NCBI GenBank assembly: GCA_020848835.1 | Contig: JADLHJ010000078.1 | Span: 1 to 64,000, forward strand | Reading direction: 5' to 3' | DNA length: 64,000 bases | Source of the DNA: Candidatus Hydrogenedentota bacterium | Lineage (GTDB): Bacteria; Hydrogenedentota; Hydrogenedentia; Hydrogenedentales; SLHB01 | In this document: positions 44,240-52,591 of the stretch, piece after piece | How positions within the stretch are numbered: position 1 is the stretch's first letter | How the letters are laid out: each line of letters opens with the position of its first letter | Made by a program: the position numbers and the translations under genes | The notes under the pieces: model-generated | The model's database searches: none | What the model was told of the DNA's origin: nothing | What the model saw: only the letters and a program-made list of their open reading frames with translations

Positions 44240-45480
44240 TGCTTCCAATGATCTTATTAATCGCCCTGCTCTGCCTGCCAAGCGCGCCAGTCCACGCCGA
44301 TCTATTTACGAAACATTCAGGCCGCTTGCAGGTTGGGCCTAACCCTTGCTCCATTGTCGCCGAAGACCTCAATGCCGATGGAATACCAGACATCGTAACC
44401 GCAGACCGAGGGGAAATGACGGGACAGGGCGAAGAGCGTCCCGCGAACGATGAACTCTCCCTGCTCGAATCCGAAAGCCCATTGAGTTACATCGCCCGCC
44501 CCCCATTGCGCGCAGGCTTTGCTCCCTACTGCGTGGTCGCCGCAAACATCGACGCCTTAAAGGCGCCGGACCTCGTCGTCGCAAGTTTTCATGACGCGCG
44601 ACGGCGCCACATCACCCTGTTTCGCAATCTTGGCGAAAGCGGCTTCGAACCCCTCACTTTTTCCGCACCGGAGGTGGGCCTCAAGTACTCGCGCATGCTG
44701 GACAACGATCAGTTGCCATTATATACCCTACCCGGAATCACATCCCTCGCCGTGCGCGAAATGACCCACGACGAGTTCCGCGACGTCGTTGCGACAGGTT
44801 GGTCAGCGGATGTTCTCCTGTTCTTCCCCGGCGATCGCGAAAAATATTTCGGCGACCCCGTAATTACGCAAGCGCCCGGCGGCCCGCGCGACGTCCAGGC
44901 CGCTGACCTGAACGGCGACGGCGAAGTCGACCTCGCTACCGTCATGTACAATTCCGGCGAAGTTGTACTTTGGAAAGGCACCGGTAATGGTTCGTTCACC
45001 GAAGCCAACCGTTTTCTCAGCGGCGCCGCACTACCCAATAAAGTTAAACTTGCGGATTTCAATGGCGATGGGCGAATCGACATTGCCGTTGCGCATTGTT
45101 TTACCAGCGATTCGGTGACCCTCTTTCTTGCCGATACCGATCGGCATTTCTCGTACAAAGTGCAACAAACGGAGACCATGTCGCTCAATGACAATCATGA
45201 GCGAGTGGACGACGAAATCCGCGATCTGATTGCGCAGGACTTGAATGGCGACGGGAAGACCGACTTTGCCGCGGCATGTTATGCGTCGGCGCGGGTTTGC
45301 GTATTTGTCAACGAATCCCAAGGCAGCGGCGTCCCGGTAAATTTCCGCCGCGAGATCTATTCATTCAAAGATGGACGCCCGCGCGCGTTGGCCGCGGCCG
45401 ACGTGAATGCAGACGGCAAAATCGACCTCGCTGTGGCGCTGTGGCAAATCAACGCCGTGGCATTCTTGCTCGCCCAATAA
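44239..45480 (+). CDS. Exported FG-GAP/VCBS-repeat protein
   Basis: Secreted beta-propeller protein of unknown role, with a signal peptide (MILLIALLCLPSAPVHA). Repeats contain the calcium-binding-type motif DxNxDGxxD: DLNADGIPDIVTAD, DLNGDGEVDLATV, DFNGDGRIDIAVA, DLNGDGKTDFAAA and DVNADGKIDLAVA. The five motifs give a propeller of roughly six or seven blades over 413 residues. Such proteins are frequent in PVC bacteria and often bind polysaccharides or surfaces. Coupling to pdxA by a TGATG overlap is unexpected and has no known functional link. Confidence 0.86.
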   Translation: MLPMILLIALLCLPSAPVHADLFTKHSGRLQVGPNPCSIVAEDLNADGIPDIVTADRGEMTGQGEERPANDELSLLESESPLSYIARPPLRAGFAPYCVVAANIDALKAPDLVVASFHDARRRHITLFRNLGESGFEPLTFSAPEVGLKYSRMLDNDQLPLYTLPGITSLAVREMTHDEFRDVVATGWSADVLLFFPGDREKYFGDPVITQAPGGPRDVQAADLNGDGEVDLATVMYNSGEVVLWKGTGNGSFTEANRFLSGAALPNKVKLADFNGDGRIDIAVAHCFTSDSVTLFLADTDRHFSYKVQQTETMSLNDNHERVDDEIRDLIAQDLNGDGKTDFAAACYASARVCVFVNESQGSGVPVNFRREIYSFKDGRPRALAAADVNADGKIDLAVALWQINAVAFLLAQ

Positions 45481-47697
45481 TTATTGCGGTTGAGGGTCTC
45501 GCTTGATTGATTTCAACGCACTCACCAGTTCACGGTACGTTTCACGCTTCAACGGACGCCCGCCGAATCGCGCGTCACTATACGCCCGCAAAATATGCCT
45601 TACCGCCGCTGCGTCGATCGAAGGGTTGGTCTGCACTTCTTCAAGCAACTCACGCGCGCTGACTGTGTGGCCGTTCACTCCCAGCGCCAGGAGGCGGCGC
45701 TTCAGCAGCCCATACACCCGCGTAGCACGTATTTGATCTTCCGAAAACACGAGCCCAGGTCCCGCGCGCCGCTTCAGGGAAGCGCTGCGGTACATCATCA
45801 GAAATCCCCAGAGAATCGCGATCGCAATACACAGCAATATAAGGAACGCCGGCAAGCCCGACGAAAAGAACTTCATGGTGGGAAGTGAACTTCGCATCAA
45901 ATCGACATCGAACCGAAACAGCCCGATCGAAAAATTTACGATGTTGCCGAGCTGAAGGCCGCTGCTATATCCGATAACATCGCGGTAATAAACATACCGC
46001 GCCATCAATGAATAGCGGCCCAACATTCGCATGAACACCGCCCAGGCGGAATTGTCTATTTCCGCTTCGCCGGACGGGTCAAACGGATACCACCCGATGT
46101 TATTGAAATACGCCTCCACCCACAAATGTGCATGACGTTTCCGCACGATGTAGGCGCCGTCCGTTGCACTCCAGTCACCGTCGCGGTAGCCGGACGCCAC
46201 CCGCGCGGGAACACCTACGCTGCGCAGCATCATGCACATGCTGCTCGCAAACAGCTCGCAATGTCCGCGTCGCGTATTGAAGAGAAAATCGTCAACAGGA
46301 TCCGCAGAAGAAAGACTTTCGAGCGAAGTCGTGTAGGCATACAGGCTGGGGTCTCGCAAATGTGCCTGGATGGCTTCAGCCTTTTCATAAGGCGAATCGA
46401 ATCTCTCGGTCAGCGAAGTAGCGAGTGCTCGCGCCCTTTCAGATATGCGCGCGTCAGTAAATACGTCCATCAAACGCTCGCCATCGAACCCGCGCGCGTA
46501 GTCTCCAGATGCTGCAACGAGCCGCTCACGCGGCACCTCGGGAATTCGCGATTCGGCTCGATAGCTTACGCCCTCGCTTGTGGATTCCATCACGCGAAAT
46601 GTCTGGTTCTCGCGATCATCTAGGCGCAATCGTACCGTCGCGGAAGGGAAAAGCTTCACGAGATTTGCCAGCGCCGGAATTCCTGGTGCGTTGTGCGTAT
46701 CTTGAAGAAAGATCTCCTGTACCACCTCTCGTCCAGGAGGCGCCGTTTGCCCCCCCGCCTCCGCGCGTTCGATACGCGAGGCACGGCTACGCCATTCAAT
46801 ATAGATGAAATCGTCGGCGACTCGGTCCCACTCGGCGCCCACCAGCCGGTTAAAACTCGTCACGCGCCAATATAGCGGCTGATTTGGAAATGGCTCCTGA
46901 CCTTGAGGCATTGCGGGAAAGCGCGCAAGGAAAACGGGCGCTTCATCTGCCGCGATGTTGCCGCCCGCGGCGAGATTAACACGGTCATCCAGCCCCGTGG
47001 TCGTCGTATTTGTAATCGTGTTGTTACGCCCGAAAATACCGGCGTCCAAACGTGGGGTGAACAGGAAGAACAACAGCGTGGCGACGACGCACCCAATCGA
47101 TACCGCACTCAACACCGGCGCAACGCTCATCTGATCGCGGCGTTGACCGGTTACCCATTGCGCCACTTCCGGCGGCAAGAACCCCCGCCGGTGTTCGGCG
47201 GGTAACAAATCGGCGATATTGCCGTTCTTGTTCGCCTCGGCCTCTGCATAAATCTGCACCGATGCAAAAGCCCAAACCGCGCTGATGACGAAAATGGGTA
47301 CAACAAGCCCAAATGCAGAGTCGGGACTCTGCGCCACCGCGTCCACCAAAAGGAAAAACGCCATCAAGAACAGGTAGCGATATTCCTTTACGCTCTTCTT
47401 GTGCAGGAAAAGGTGAATCTGGACGTAGATTACGACCGCAGTCAGACCAAGGATAAGATCGGTGAAAAGGTACGGAACAATAACAATGGTAAATGCGAGC
47501 GACACGATTTGCGAGATGCGTTGATAGTAGGCTGACTTTTCGTCGAGACGCTCAAACATCCGCATCGACGATATGAGCGCCAATGGAATAAGCGTGATCT
47601 CCGGCCCAAACATCGATGTGGTCGCCAGCGCCAGATATCCCGAGAGCGTCATGATTGCCAAACTGATTCGAACGGTCCGCAGTGAGAAATTAGGCAT
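45481..47697 (-). CDS. Membrane-bound transglutaminase-like protein (DUF3488-transglutaminase-DUF4129)
   Basis: Transglutaminase-superfamily protein of the MoxR/DUF58 module. The N-terminal 250 residues hold several transmembrane segments (DUF3488 type). The catalytic core reads RRGHCELFASSMCMML (Cys480), HAHLWVEAYF (His524) and YPFDPSGEAE (Asp540). A further membrane segment follows (FLILLCIAIAILWGFLMMY), then a short cytoplasmic DUF4129-like tail. The start was moved from 47859 to the ATG at 47697, which overlaps the DUF58 stop by eight bases. The 738 residues are normal. The physiological role of this module is not established; it is often thought to act on cell-envelope proteins. Confidence 0.9.
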   Translation of the reverse strand: MPNFSLRTVRISLAIMTLSGYLALATTSMFGPEITLIPLALISSMRMFERLDEKSAYYQRISQIVSLAFTIVIVPYLFTDLILGLTAVVIYVQIHLFLHKKSVKEYRYLFLMAFFLLVDAVAQSPDSAFGLVVPIFVISAVWAFASVQIYAEAEANKNGNIADLLPAEHRRGFLPPEVAQWVTGQRRDQMSVAPVLSAVSIGCVVATLLFFLFTPRLDAGIFGRNNTITNTTTTGLDDRVNLAAGGNIAADEAPVFLARFPAMPQGQEPFPNQPLYWRVTSFNRLVGAEWDRVADDFIYIEWRSRASRIERAEAGGQTAPPGREVVQEIFLQDTHNAPGIPALANLVKLFPSATVRLRLDDRENQTFRVMESTSEGVSYRAESRIPEVPRERLVAASGDYARGFDGERLMDVFTDARISERARALATSLTERFDSPYEKAEAIQAHLRDPSLYAYTTSLESLSSADPVDDFLFNTRRGHCELFASSMCMMLRSVGVPARVASGYRDGDWSATDGAYIVRKRHAHLWVEAYFNNIGWYPFDPSGEAEIDNSAWAVFMRMLGRYSLMARYVYYRDVIGYSSGLQLGNIVNFSIGLFRFDVDLMRSSLPTMKFFSSGLPAFLILLCIAIAILWGFLMMYRSASLKRRAGPGLVFSEDQIRATRVYGLLKRRLLALGVNGHTVSARELLEEVQTNPSIDAAAVRHILRAYSDARFGGRPLKRETYRELVSALKSIKRDPQPQ

Positions 47698-48769
47698 ACA
47701 CCACCTCCCGCGGATCGAGCACGCGCGGAAATCCCGGCGCAAGCAACTCGCCCCATTGCGCCGGATCCGGCGAAACGAGCAGGAAGGAAGCGTTGTGCCG
47801 GTCCGCCTCTTCCAGTGCCCGCGTGAATGGATCGGCCGCATCCGGTTCCGATGCTTCAATGCGCGCGAGGAATTCCAAAACTTTGATCCCCTGCGCCGTG
47901 CCTTCGCCTTCGCGCAACCACGTATTTGGTGTCACTATCGCCACCCGGTACTGCCGGTTGAGCAACGTTATCACAATGGACGCAGCAAGCTCGACAGCTT
48001 CCTCGAACTGCTCGGCGAAATTTTCCACACTCGCCTGCATGCGCGTGTCGAACACAATCACGACATAACGCGAAGTCTGTTGCTCCAGTTCCTTCACATA
48101 CAGCGTGCCGGTCCGCGCGCTCGCCCGCCAGGAAATAAAGCGCAGATCGTCACCAGGAATATATTCGCGCAGACTAAAGAACTCGTCGCCCGGCCCTTGA
48201 GCCACCCTGGGAAGTTCCCCAGCGCCGCGCAATTGATCGAGCAACGAAGTGCGCGCCGCGCGCACCCTCGGATATACCAGTACTTCTGTTTCAAGATTGA
48301 TACGCCGGCGGGCCTCAATGAGCCCAAACGGGAATGAAGTAACGAGCTCGATCTGCGGCAATTTCCGAGATCCACGCCTTTCAAACATCTGCGTGTAGCG
48401 CACTTGCGCCGCGCGACGCGCCGGAATAGACAGAATATATCCGATAGAGATACCCCGCGCATCGGCGTTTTCGATTCGTATCGAAGCAACCGTCAGGTAG
48501 TGACGCAAATTGGCGATGCGGATGAGCACCCCAAAATTCTCGTAGCGGTTCACCGCGTGCGGGGCTTCGCGCGCCACATCAAGCTTCATCAAGGTGCGCT
48601 TGCTCAAGATAAACGAAAACACGATGAAACTGGCTATTGCGCCGAAAATCAGGTAGTAAAGGTTGATTCCTGAGTTCCACGATGCCAGCAAGGCCAGCAA
48701 CGCGCAAATGATGAATACCTGCCCCGGCCGCGTGATACGCCGGCTGGTTTCTCGCTTGCGTCGTTTCAT
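47690..48769 (-). CDS. DUF58 protein (MoxR module)
   Basis: Membrane-anchored protein with a von Willebrand-like fold, usually encoded between a MoxR ATPase and a transglutaminase. Two hydrophobic segments near the N-terminus (GQVFIICALLALLASWNSG, LYYLIFGAIASFIVFSFIL) precede the DUF58 core. That core shows GDEFFSLREYIPGDDLRFISWRASARTGTLYVKELEQQ, a highly conserved stretch, and a following VVIVFDTRMQ. It overlaps the downstream transglutaminase gene by eight bases and lies four bases from the MoxR gene. The molecular role is unknown. Confidence 0.9.
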   Translation of the reverse strand: MKRRKRETSRRITRPGQVFIICALLALLASWNSGINLYYLIFGAIASFIVFSFILSKRTLMKLDVAREAPHAVNRYENFGVLIRIANLRHYLTVASIRIENADARGISIGYILSIPARRAAQVRYTQMFERRGSRKLPQIELVTSFPFGLIEARRRINLETEVLVYPRVRAARTSLLDQLRGAGELPRVAQGPGDEFFSLREYIPGDDLRFISWRASARTGTLYVKELEQQTSRYVVIVFDTRMQASVENFAEQFEEAVELAASIVITLLNRQYRVAIVTPNTWLREGEGTAQGIKVLEFLARIEASEPDAADPFTRALEEADRHNASFLLVSPDPAQWGELLAPGFPRVLDPREVVYA

Positions 48770-48772
48770 CGG

Positions 48773-49744
48773 CTACTCGGGTACGGGCGTATTCTTCAGA
48801 ATCTCGTGAATGATGCGCGATCGCGCGCGCGCCGACGATATCGGATTGCCGTCGCGCGATTTCACCAGAATGCGGTGCGACAATATTGGTATCGCCATTT
48901 GACGCACATCGTCGGGCGTTACGTAATCGCGGCCTTCCACCAGCGCGCGCGCCTGACACGCTTCGTAAAACGAAACCGACGATCGCGGGCTAGCGCCAAG
49001 TTGCACGAACTCGCTCTCGCGCGTGGCCTGAACAATAGAGAGCATGTACCGCGCGACGCTCTCCTCCACCATGATCGTCCCTGCGAGACGCTGTAGATCG
49101 GTTACATCTTTTGAAGAAAGCACCGGCCGCAGTTGTTCCAGGGCCACCTTCGGGTCGCGGCGGCGCATAATGTGCAGCTCGTGCTCGTCGCCCGGATACC
49201 CCATCTCCACGCGCAGCATGAATCGGTCGAGTTGCGATTCCGGCAACGTATAAGTGCCTTCATACTCAACGGGATTCTGGGTCGCGAGAACGATAAACGG
49301 GTCTGGCAACTGCCGCGTAATGCCATCAACAGATATTTGGAACTCGCTCATCGCTTCGAGTAACGCGCTCTGCGTCTTCGGTGGCGTGCGGTTGATTTCG
49401 TCCGCCAGTACGACGTTCGCAAAAAGCGGTCCTTGCCGAAATTCAAATTCGCTGGTGCGCTGATTCAGGATCGAGATACCGATAATATCCGACGGCAACA
49501 TATCGCTCGTGAATTGCACGCGATGGAAGGTGCCTTCTATCGATCGTGCAAGACCCTGCGCCAGCGTCGTCTTACCCATGCCGGGAACGTCTTCAATCAG
49601 AATGTGACCGCGCGCCAGCAGACCCGTCACACACAGCTTCACAACCTCCGACTTGCCGAAGATAACCTGCTGTATGTTATCGACTAAGCGCGTTACGCGA
49701 TCATCTACGACGGCCTGACGGACTTCTTTTGTGACTGTTGCCAT
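48773..49744 (-). CDS. MoxR-family AAA+ ATPase
   Basis: Chaperone-like AAA+ ATPase at the head of the MoxR-DUF58-transglutaminase operon. Walker A: DVPGMGKTTLAQGLA. Walker B: NVVLADEINRTPPKTQSALLEAM. Sensor 1: VLATQNPVEYEGTYTLPESQLDRFMLRV. These are all MoxR signatures. The C-terminal lid is ASPRSSVSFYEACQARALVEGRDYVTPDDV. The 323 residues are usual. The start ATG is preceded by a palindrome (49769-49782) and by no strong ribosome binding site. In other bacteria MoxR proteins help assemble complexes; the client here is unknown. Confidence 0.93.
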   Translation of the reverse strand: MATVTKEVRQAVVDDRVTRLVDNIQQVIFGKSEVVKLCVTGLLARGHILIEDVPGMGKTTLAQGLARSIEGTFHRVQFTSDMLPSDIIGISILNQRTSEFEFRQGPLFANVVLADEINRTPPKTQSALLEAMSEFQISVDGITRQLPDPFIVLATQNPVEYEGTYTLPESQLDRFMLRVEMGYPGDEHELHIMRRRDPKVALEQLRPVLSSKDVTDLQRLAGTIMVEESVARYMLSIVQATRESEFVQLGASPRSSVSFYEACQARALVEGRDYVTPDDVRQMAIPILSHRILVKSRDGNPISSARARSRIIHEILKNTPVPE

Positions 49745-49768
49745 GACGACTCCCGAGCGTTATGAAAT

Positions 49769-49782
49769 ATGTATGAATACAT
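49769..49782. promoter_or_regulatory. Perfect palindrome in the MoxR leader
   Basis: ATGTAT-GA-ATACAT is a 6+2+6 inverted repeat about 25 bases before the MoxR start. It has the size of an operator for a dimeric regulator, but no regulator gene is adjacent. Confidence 0.35.
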
Positions 49783-49882
49783 GCACACCCGACAAGAATG
49801 AAAATACAATCGCGCTACCTTGCGAGATAATCTTCATTAAATCACGGCCAGTATGTCAACAATGCGAACGTCTAATTTCCAA

Positions 49883-50848
49883 TTACAGCCACCGCTCAAA
49901 CCAATCGTCCGCTTGCTCGAGGGCTTGCGGAGTCAGCGCGTGCCCCCCCGAGTGGGTATACTGCACCAAAGCGTCGCTCGCACTTAAAAACTTATACATC
50001 GTTTTTGCAGATTTAACCGCTTTCTCGCAGCTCTTTGGATTTGACAAGACTTCATCGTTTGTCGCAGAGACGACGAGATGGGGAGTCGGCGCAATAAGCG
50101 CCAGCAAGTGCTCCCAATCAAACGGATAGTCCTTCTTCGCGACCGATTCGCGAAGTTTCGGCAACTGAACAAACCCGTCCTCGCCGGCCCAGCGCTCAGG
50201 GTTCTTGTCGTCTTGGAACCGCGTGAAGCCGCAGCTAGACACGCAGCACTGTACACGCTGCTCAAAAGCGGCCAACATCAGCGCGTTCGTTCCGCCAAGA
50301 CCATGCCCAATAACCCCCAGCCGCGCAGGGTCAACTCGTTTCAGATCGCACATCGCGTCCAGCGCGTAGGTGTGATCCTGAAGCATCTTCGCCAGCACGG
50401 ACCTTTTTGGGTTGTCCTTGTAAAAAGATTTTGTGTCAAGCGCGGGTAGCCCGTGCGACTGCCGTTCGCCGCACGTGATGCTGTCCGGCGCAATAGTCAC
50501 GTACCCCATCTCCGCGTAGCGCCGCGCGATGGCCAGCGTCGCGTCGCCGCGGACACCCGCCGGCTCGTCTTTGCCGTAAGCGACTGCCTGGTGGCAGCAC
50601 AGTATCCCAGGCACTTCATCGCGGCCATCTGGAACAAACAGCCACGCCGATACCCGCTCCCATTCATCGACGAAATAATTGACGCGCCGGCGCACATAAC
50701 CCGGGAAAGACATCTCGTCCAGCGTCTTCATCTGCAGTTCGACACGCTCGCTATCCAATTCACCGATAACGTCGCGAACTGCGGCCTCGATCTTCTCCCT
50801 TACAGGCAGCCATTCCGACAAGCCTTTAAGCTTGCTCAAGTCTTGCAT
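49883..50848 (-). CDS. Alpha/beta-hydrolase-fold protein with Gly in place of the nucleophile Ser
   Basis: Dienelactone-hydrolase/acetyl-xylan-esterase-like fold. The oxyanion and strand pattern is seen in VPGILCCHQAVAYGKDEP. The expected nucleophile elbow GxSxG reads GHGLGG (Gly183 in place of Ser). The Asp and His of the triad are apparently kept (SATNDEVLS, THSGGHALTPQ). The DNA clearly encodes Gly (GGT), so a simple esterase mechanism is excluded unless another residue substitutes. The start MQDLSKLKG follows GGAGG. It is a single gene, divergent from the TerB-like protein. A non-catalytic binding role or an unusual hydrolase is possible. Confidence 0.82.
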   Translation of the reverse strand: MQDLSKLKGLSEWLPVREKIEAAVRDVIGELDSERVELQMKTLDEMSFPGYVRRRVNYFVDEWERVSAWLFVPDGRDEVPGILCCHQAVAYGKDEPAGVRGDATLAIARRYAEMGYVTIAPDSITCGERQSHGLPALDTKSFYKDNPKRSVLAKMLQDHTYALDAMCDLKRVDPARLGVIGHGLGGTNALMLAAFEQRVQCCVSSCGFTRFQDDKNPERWAGEDGFVQLPKLRESVAKKDYPFDWEHLLALIAPTPHLVVSATNDEVLSNPKSCEKAVKSAKTMYKFLSASDALVQYTHSGGHALTPQALEQADDWFERWL

Positions 50849-50961
50849 GGATCTTCTGGTTCCTCCCTGGCGCTCATGCTAACAATCCCATGATGCGGTG
50901 CGCAATCGTTTGTCCCGTCGCGCGCTGCAATGGTATTGTGCCCAGAAGAAGAGGTGCATCC

Positions 50962-51414
50962 ATGCTGTCACGAATCGTCTCGCTTTTTGCCCCCGAAGTG
51001 CGTGAAACCGCCGCCGACCACGCCGAACGGCTCCGCCTCGCGACCTGCGTTATCATGCTCGAAGCCGCAGGCGCGGACAACGAATTCTCACCGGAGGAAT
51101 GCGAGCACGTCATCGCGACGCTGAAGACCCGCTTCGAACTGGCACAGAGTGATGCCGAAGAGTTGATTCAGTATTCCCAAGCCCGGCGCGCAGAATCGAG
51201 CGACCTATGGAAGTTCACGAACATCATTAACCAAACCTGCTCGAACAACGAAAAGATGGACATTCTCGGCGAGGTCTGGCGCGTCATCTACGCCGACGGC
51301 ACGTTGGACGGCCACGAAGACTACCTCATCCACAAACTCGCCAAACTGCTCAATCTGAACCACCCGCAACTCATCGAAGCCAAAATGGCAGTGCTCCGCG
51401 AAATTCGGGGGTAG
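50962..51414 (+). CDS. TerB-like family protein (COG4103-like)
   Basis: Helical protein of about 150 residues in the tellurite-resistance TerB superfamily. Characteristic parts are LRLATCVIMLEAAGADNEFSPEECEHVIATLKTRF and VWRVIYADGTLDGHEDYLIHKLAKLL, with paired acidic residues (D-E..E-E, D-G-x-L-D-x-x-E-D) that in TerB bind metal. The track start was replaced by the ATG at 50962, which has GAGGTG six bases upstream. No other ter gene is nearby, so tellurite resistance is not implied. Homologues are often single genes. Confidence 0.82.
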   Translation: MLSRIVSLFAPEVRETAADHAERLRLATCVIMLEAAGADNEFSPEECEHVIATLKTRFELAQSDAEELIQYSQARRAESSDLWKFTNIINQTCSNNEKMDILGEVWRVIYADGTLDGHEDYLIHKLAKLLNLNHPQLIEAKMAVLREIRG

Positions 51415-51424
51415 GCAGCGCCCG

Positions 51425-51453
51425 GTTTGTAGTTCCGCGTCTACGCGGTCCTG
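51425..51453 (+). repeat. Dispersed short repeat with hairpin, copy 2
   Basis: Core GTAGTTCCGCGTCTACGCGG. The 29-base unit differs at two positions from the minus-strand copy at 14629-14658; the CCGCGT/ACGCGG stem is kept. It lies between the TerB-like gene and tRNA-Leu. Confidence 0.7.
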
Positions 51454-51492
51454 CTTGCACCACGGTCAGTACCGCGCTTACCAACCTCACCT

Positions 51493-51522
51493 TTGATCTC
51501 GCCTCTCATCATTTATTAAACT
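51493..51522 (+). promoter_or_regulatory. Promoter for tRNA-Leu
   Basis: TTGATC (51493-51498) and TAAACT (51517-51522) are separated by 18 bases, about 27 bases before the tRNA. This fits a vegetative promoter. Confidence 0.5.
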
Positions 51523-51548
51523 ATTGCCCGATTGCGGTTTATCTGCGT

Positions 51549-51634
51549 GCCGGAGTGGTGAAATGGCAGACACGCACGGTTCAGGTCCGTGTGGGCGCAA
51601 GCCCGTGGGGGTTCAAGTCCCTTCTCCGGCACCA
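51549..51634 (+). tRNA. tRNA-Leu, anticodon CAG
   Basis: The acceptor stem GCCGGAG pairs with CTCCGGC, followed by discriminator A and an encoded CCA end. The anticodon stem CACGG/CCGTG carries loop TTCAGGT, so the anticodon is CAG (51582-51584), reading CUG. A long variable arm (TGGGCGCAAGCCCG) and the T-arm loop TTCAAGT are present, as expected for class II tRNA-Leu. Confidence 0.96.
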
Positions 51635-51650
51635 TAATTTGATATAGTTG

Positions 51651-51680
51651 AAGGCTGCGCGACGGCGCGGCCTTTTTTTA
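51651..51680 (+). terminator. Rho-independent terminator after tRNA-Leu
   Basis: The stem AAGGCTGCGC / GCGCGGCCTT (one G-U pair) with loop GACG is followed by a run of seven T. It is well placed 16 bases after the tRNA. Confidence 0.88.
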
Positions 51681-51703
51681 TTTGCAGTATGGAGGGTGCG
51701 GTG

Positions 51704-52591
51704 ATGTGGATGCGGGCATCTATTGTTGCGATGGCATTGGTGGTTTGCGCGTATGCGGAGCCAATCACAAAGATCAAAATCGACGGCAAATTTGACGACT
51801 GGAATGGCGTACCCTCTCACTCCGATCCCGAAGGAGATCCCCACGACACCGACCACGATCAGCAGGGCGATACGCCCGCGCTCGTAAACCATCCCGACGT
51901 GGACATCCTTGAGTTCAAGTTAACTCACGACAAGAAAAACCTGTACGGCTATTGGAAATCCAACGGCCTCATCGGCCGCACGCAGAACACCAGCCAAGGC
52001 ACAGCCGGGCGCTTCTACGTCATCGTCACCATCGACGTGGACAACAAACTAAAAACCGGCTACTGGCTGCACGAAGGCGGCTACTACCCCACCTCCCGCG
52101 GCTACGACATGAACATGGAGGTCGAGTATTACAACGGCTCCTTCAACACCGGCCACTACCTCAACCACGGGGCGCGTAACGACACCGAATTGGATCAGTG
52201 CTTCCTCGATCAGGCGCAAGGCATCGTCAACATTCGCAAGGGCACCTACGATTACTACTCGCAATGGGTGTGGTGGGACGAGCCTCAGGGGCATATGGGC
52301 GAAATCGTACTTCCAAACGGTCACGACACCATCATCTGGGTCACCGACAAAGGGCCCATCTACCAGGGCATCATCACCATCGCGCTTTCGGAAGACCGCA
52401 GCGAAGCCGAAATGAAGGCCCCCTTCCGAGGCTTCATGAAGGACGATAAGGGCAAACCGATTATTAAACTCGGCAAGACGATCCGCGCATCCTTCTCCCT
52501 AGAAGCCAGCGGCGAAGTAGCCCCCGGCGGCCAATGGGCATCTGACACCGCGGAACCGATCACGTATACGCTGGATAAGCCGTCACGCTAA
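51704..52591 (+). CDS. Exported CBM9-like domain protein
   Basis: Secreted protein with a signal peptide (RASIVAMALVVCAYA) and a beta-sandwich resembling the CBM9/DOMON-type sugar-binding fold. The opening motif TKIKIDGKFDDWNGV, the middle NLYGYWKSNG and FYVIVTIDVDNKLKTGYW, and a C-terminal RGFMKDDKGKPIIKLGKTIRASFSLEASG fit such a module. The chosen ATG (51704) has GGAGG about eight bases upstream. Stop codons of this gene and the convergent GH32 gene overlap by four bases. It probably binds a carbohydrate, with no catalytic motif seen. Confidence 0.78.
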   Translation: MWMRASIVAMALVVCAYAEPITKIKIDGKFDDWNGVPSHSDPEGDPHDTDHDQQGDTPALVNHPDVDILEFKLTHDKKNLYGYWKSNGLIGRTQNTSQGTAGRFYVIVTIDVDNKLKTGYWLHEGGYYPTSRGYDMNMEVEYYNGSFNTGHYLNHGARNDTELDQCFLDQAQGIVNIRKGTYDYYSQWVWWDEPQGHMGEIVLPNGHDTIIWVTDKGPIYQGIITIALSEDRSEAEMKAPFRGFMKDDKGKPIIKLGKTIRASFSLEASGEVAPGGQWASDTAEPITYTLDKPSR

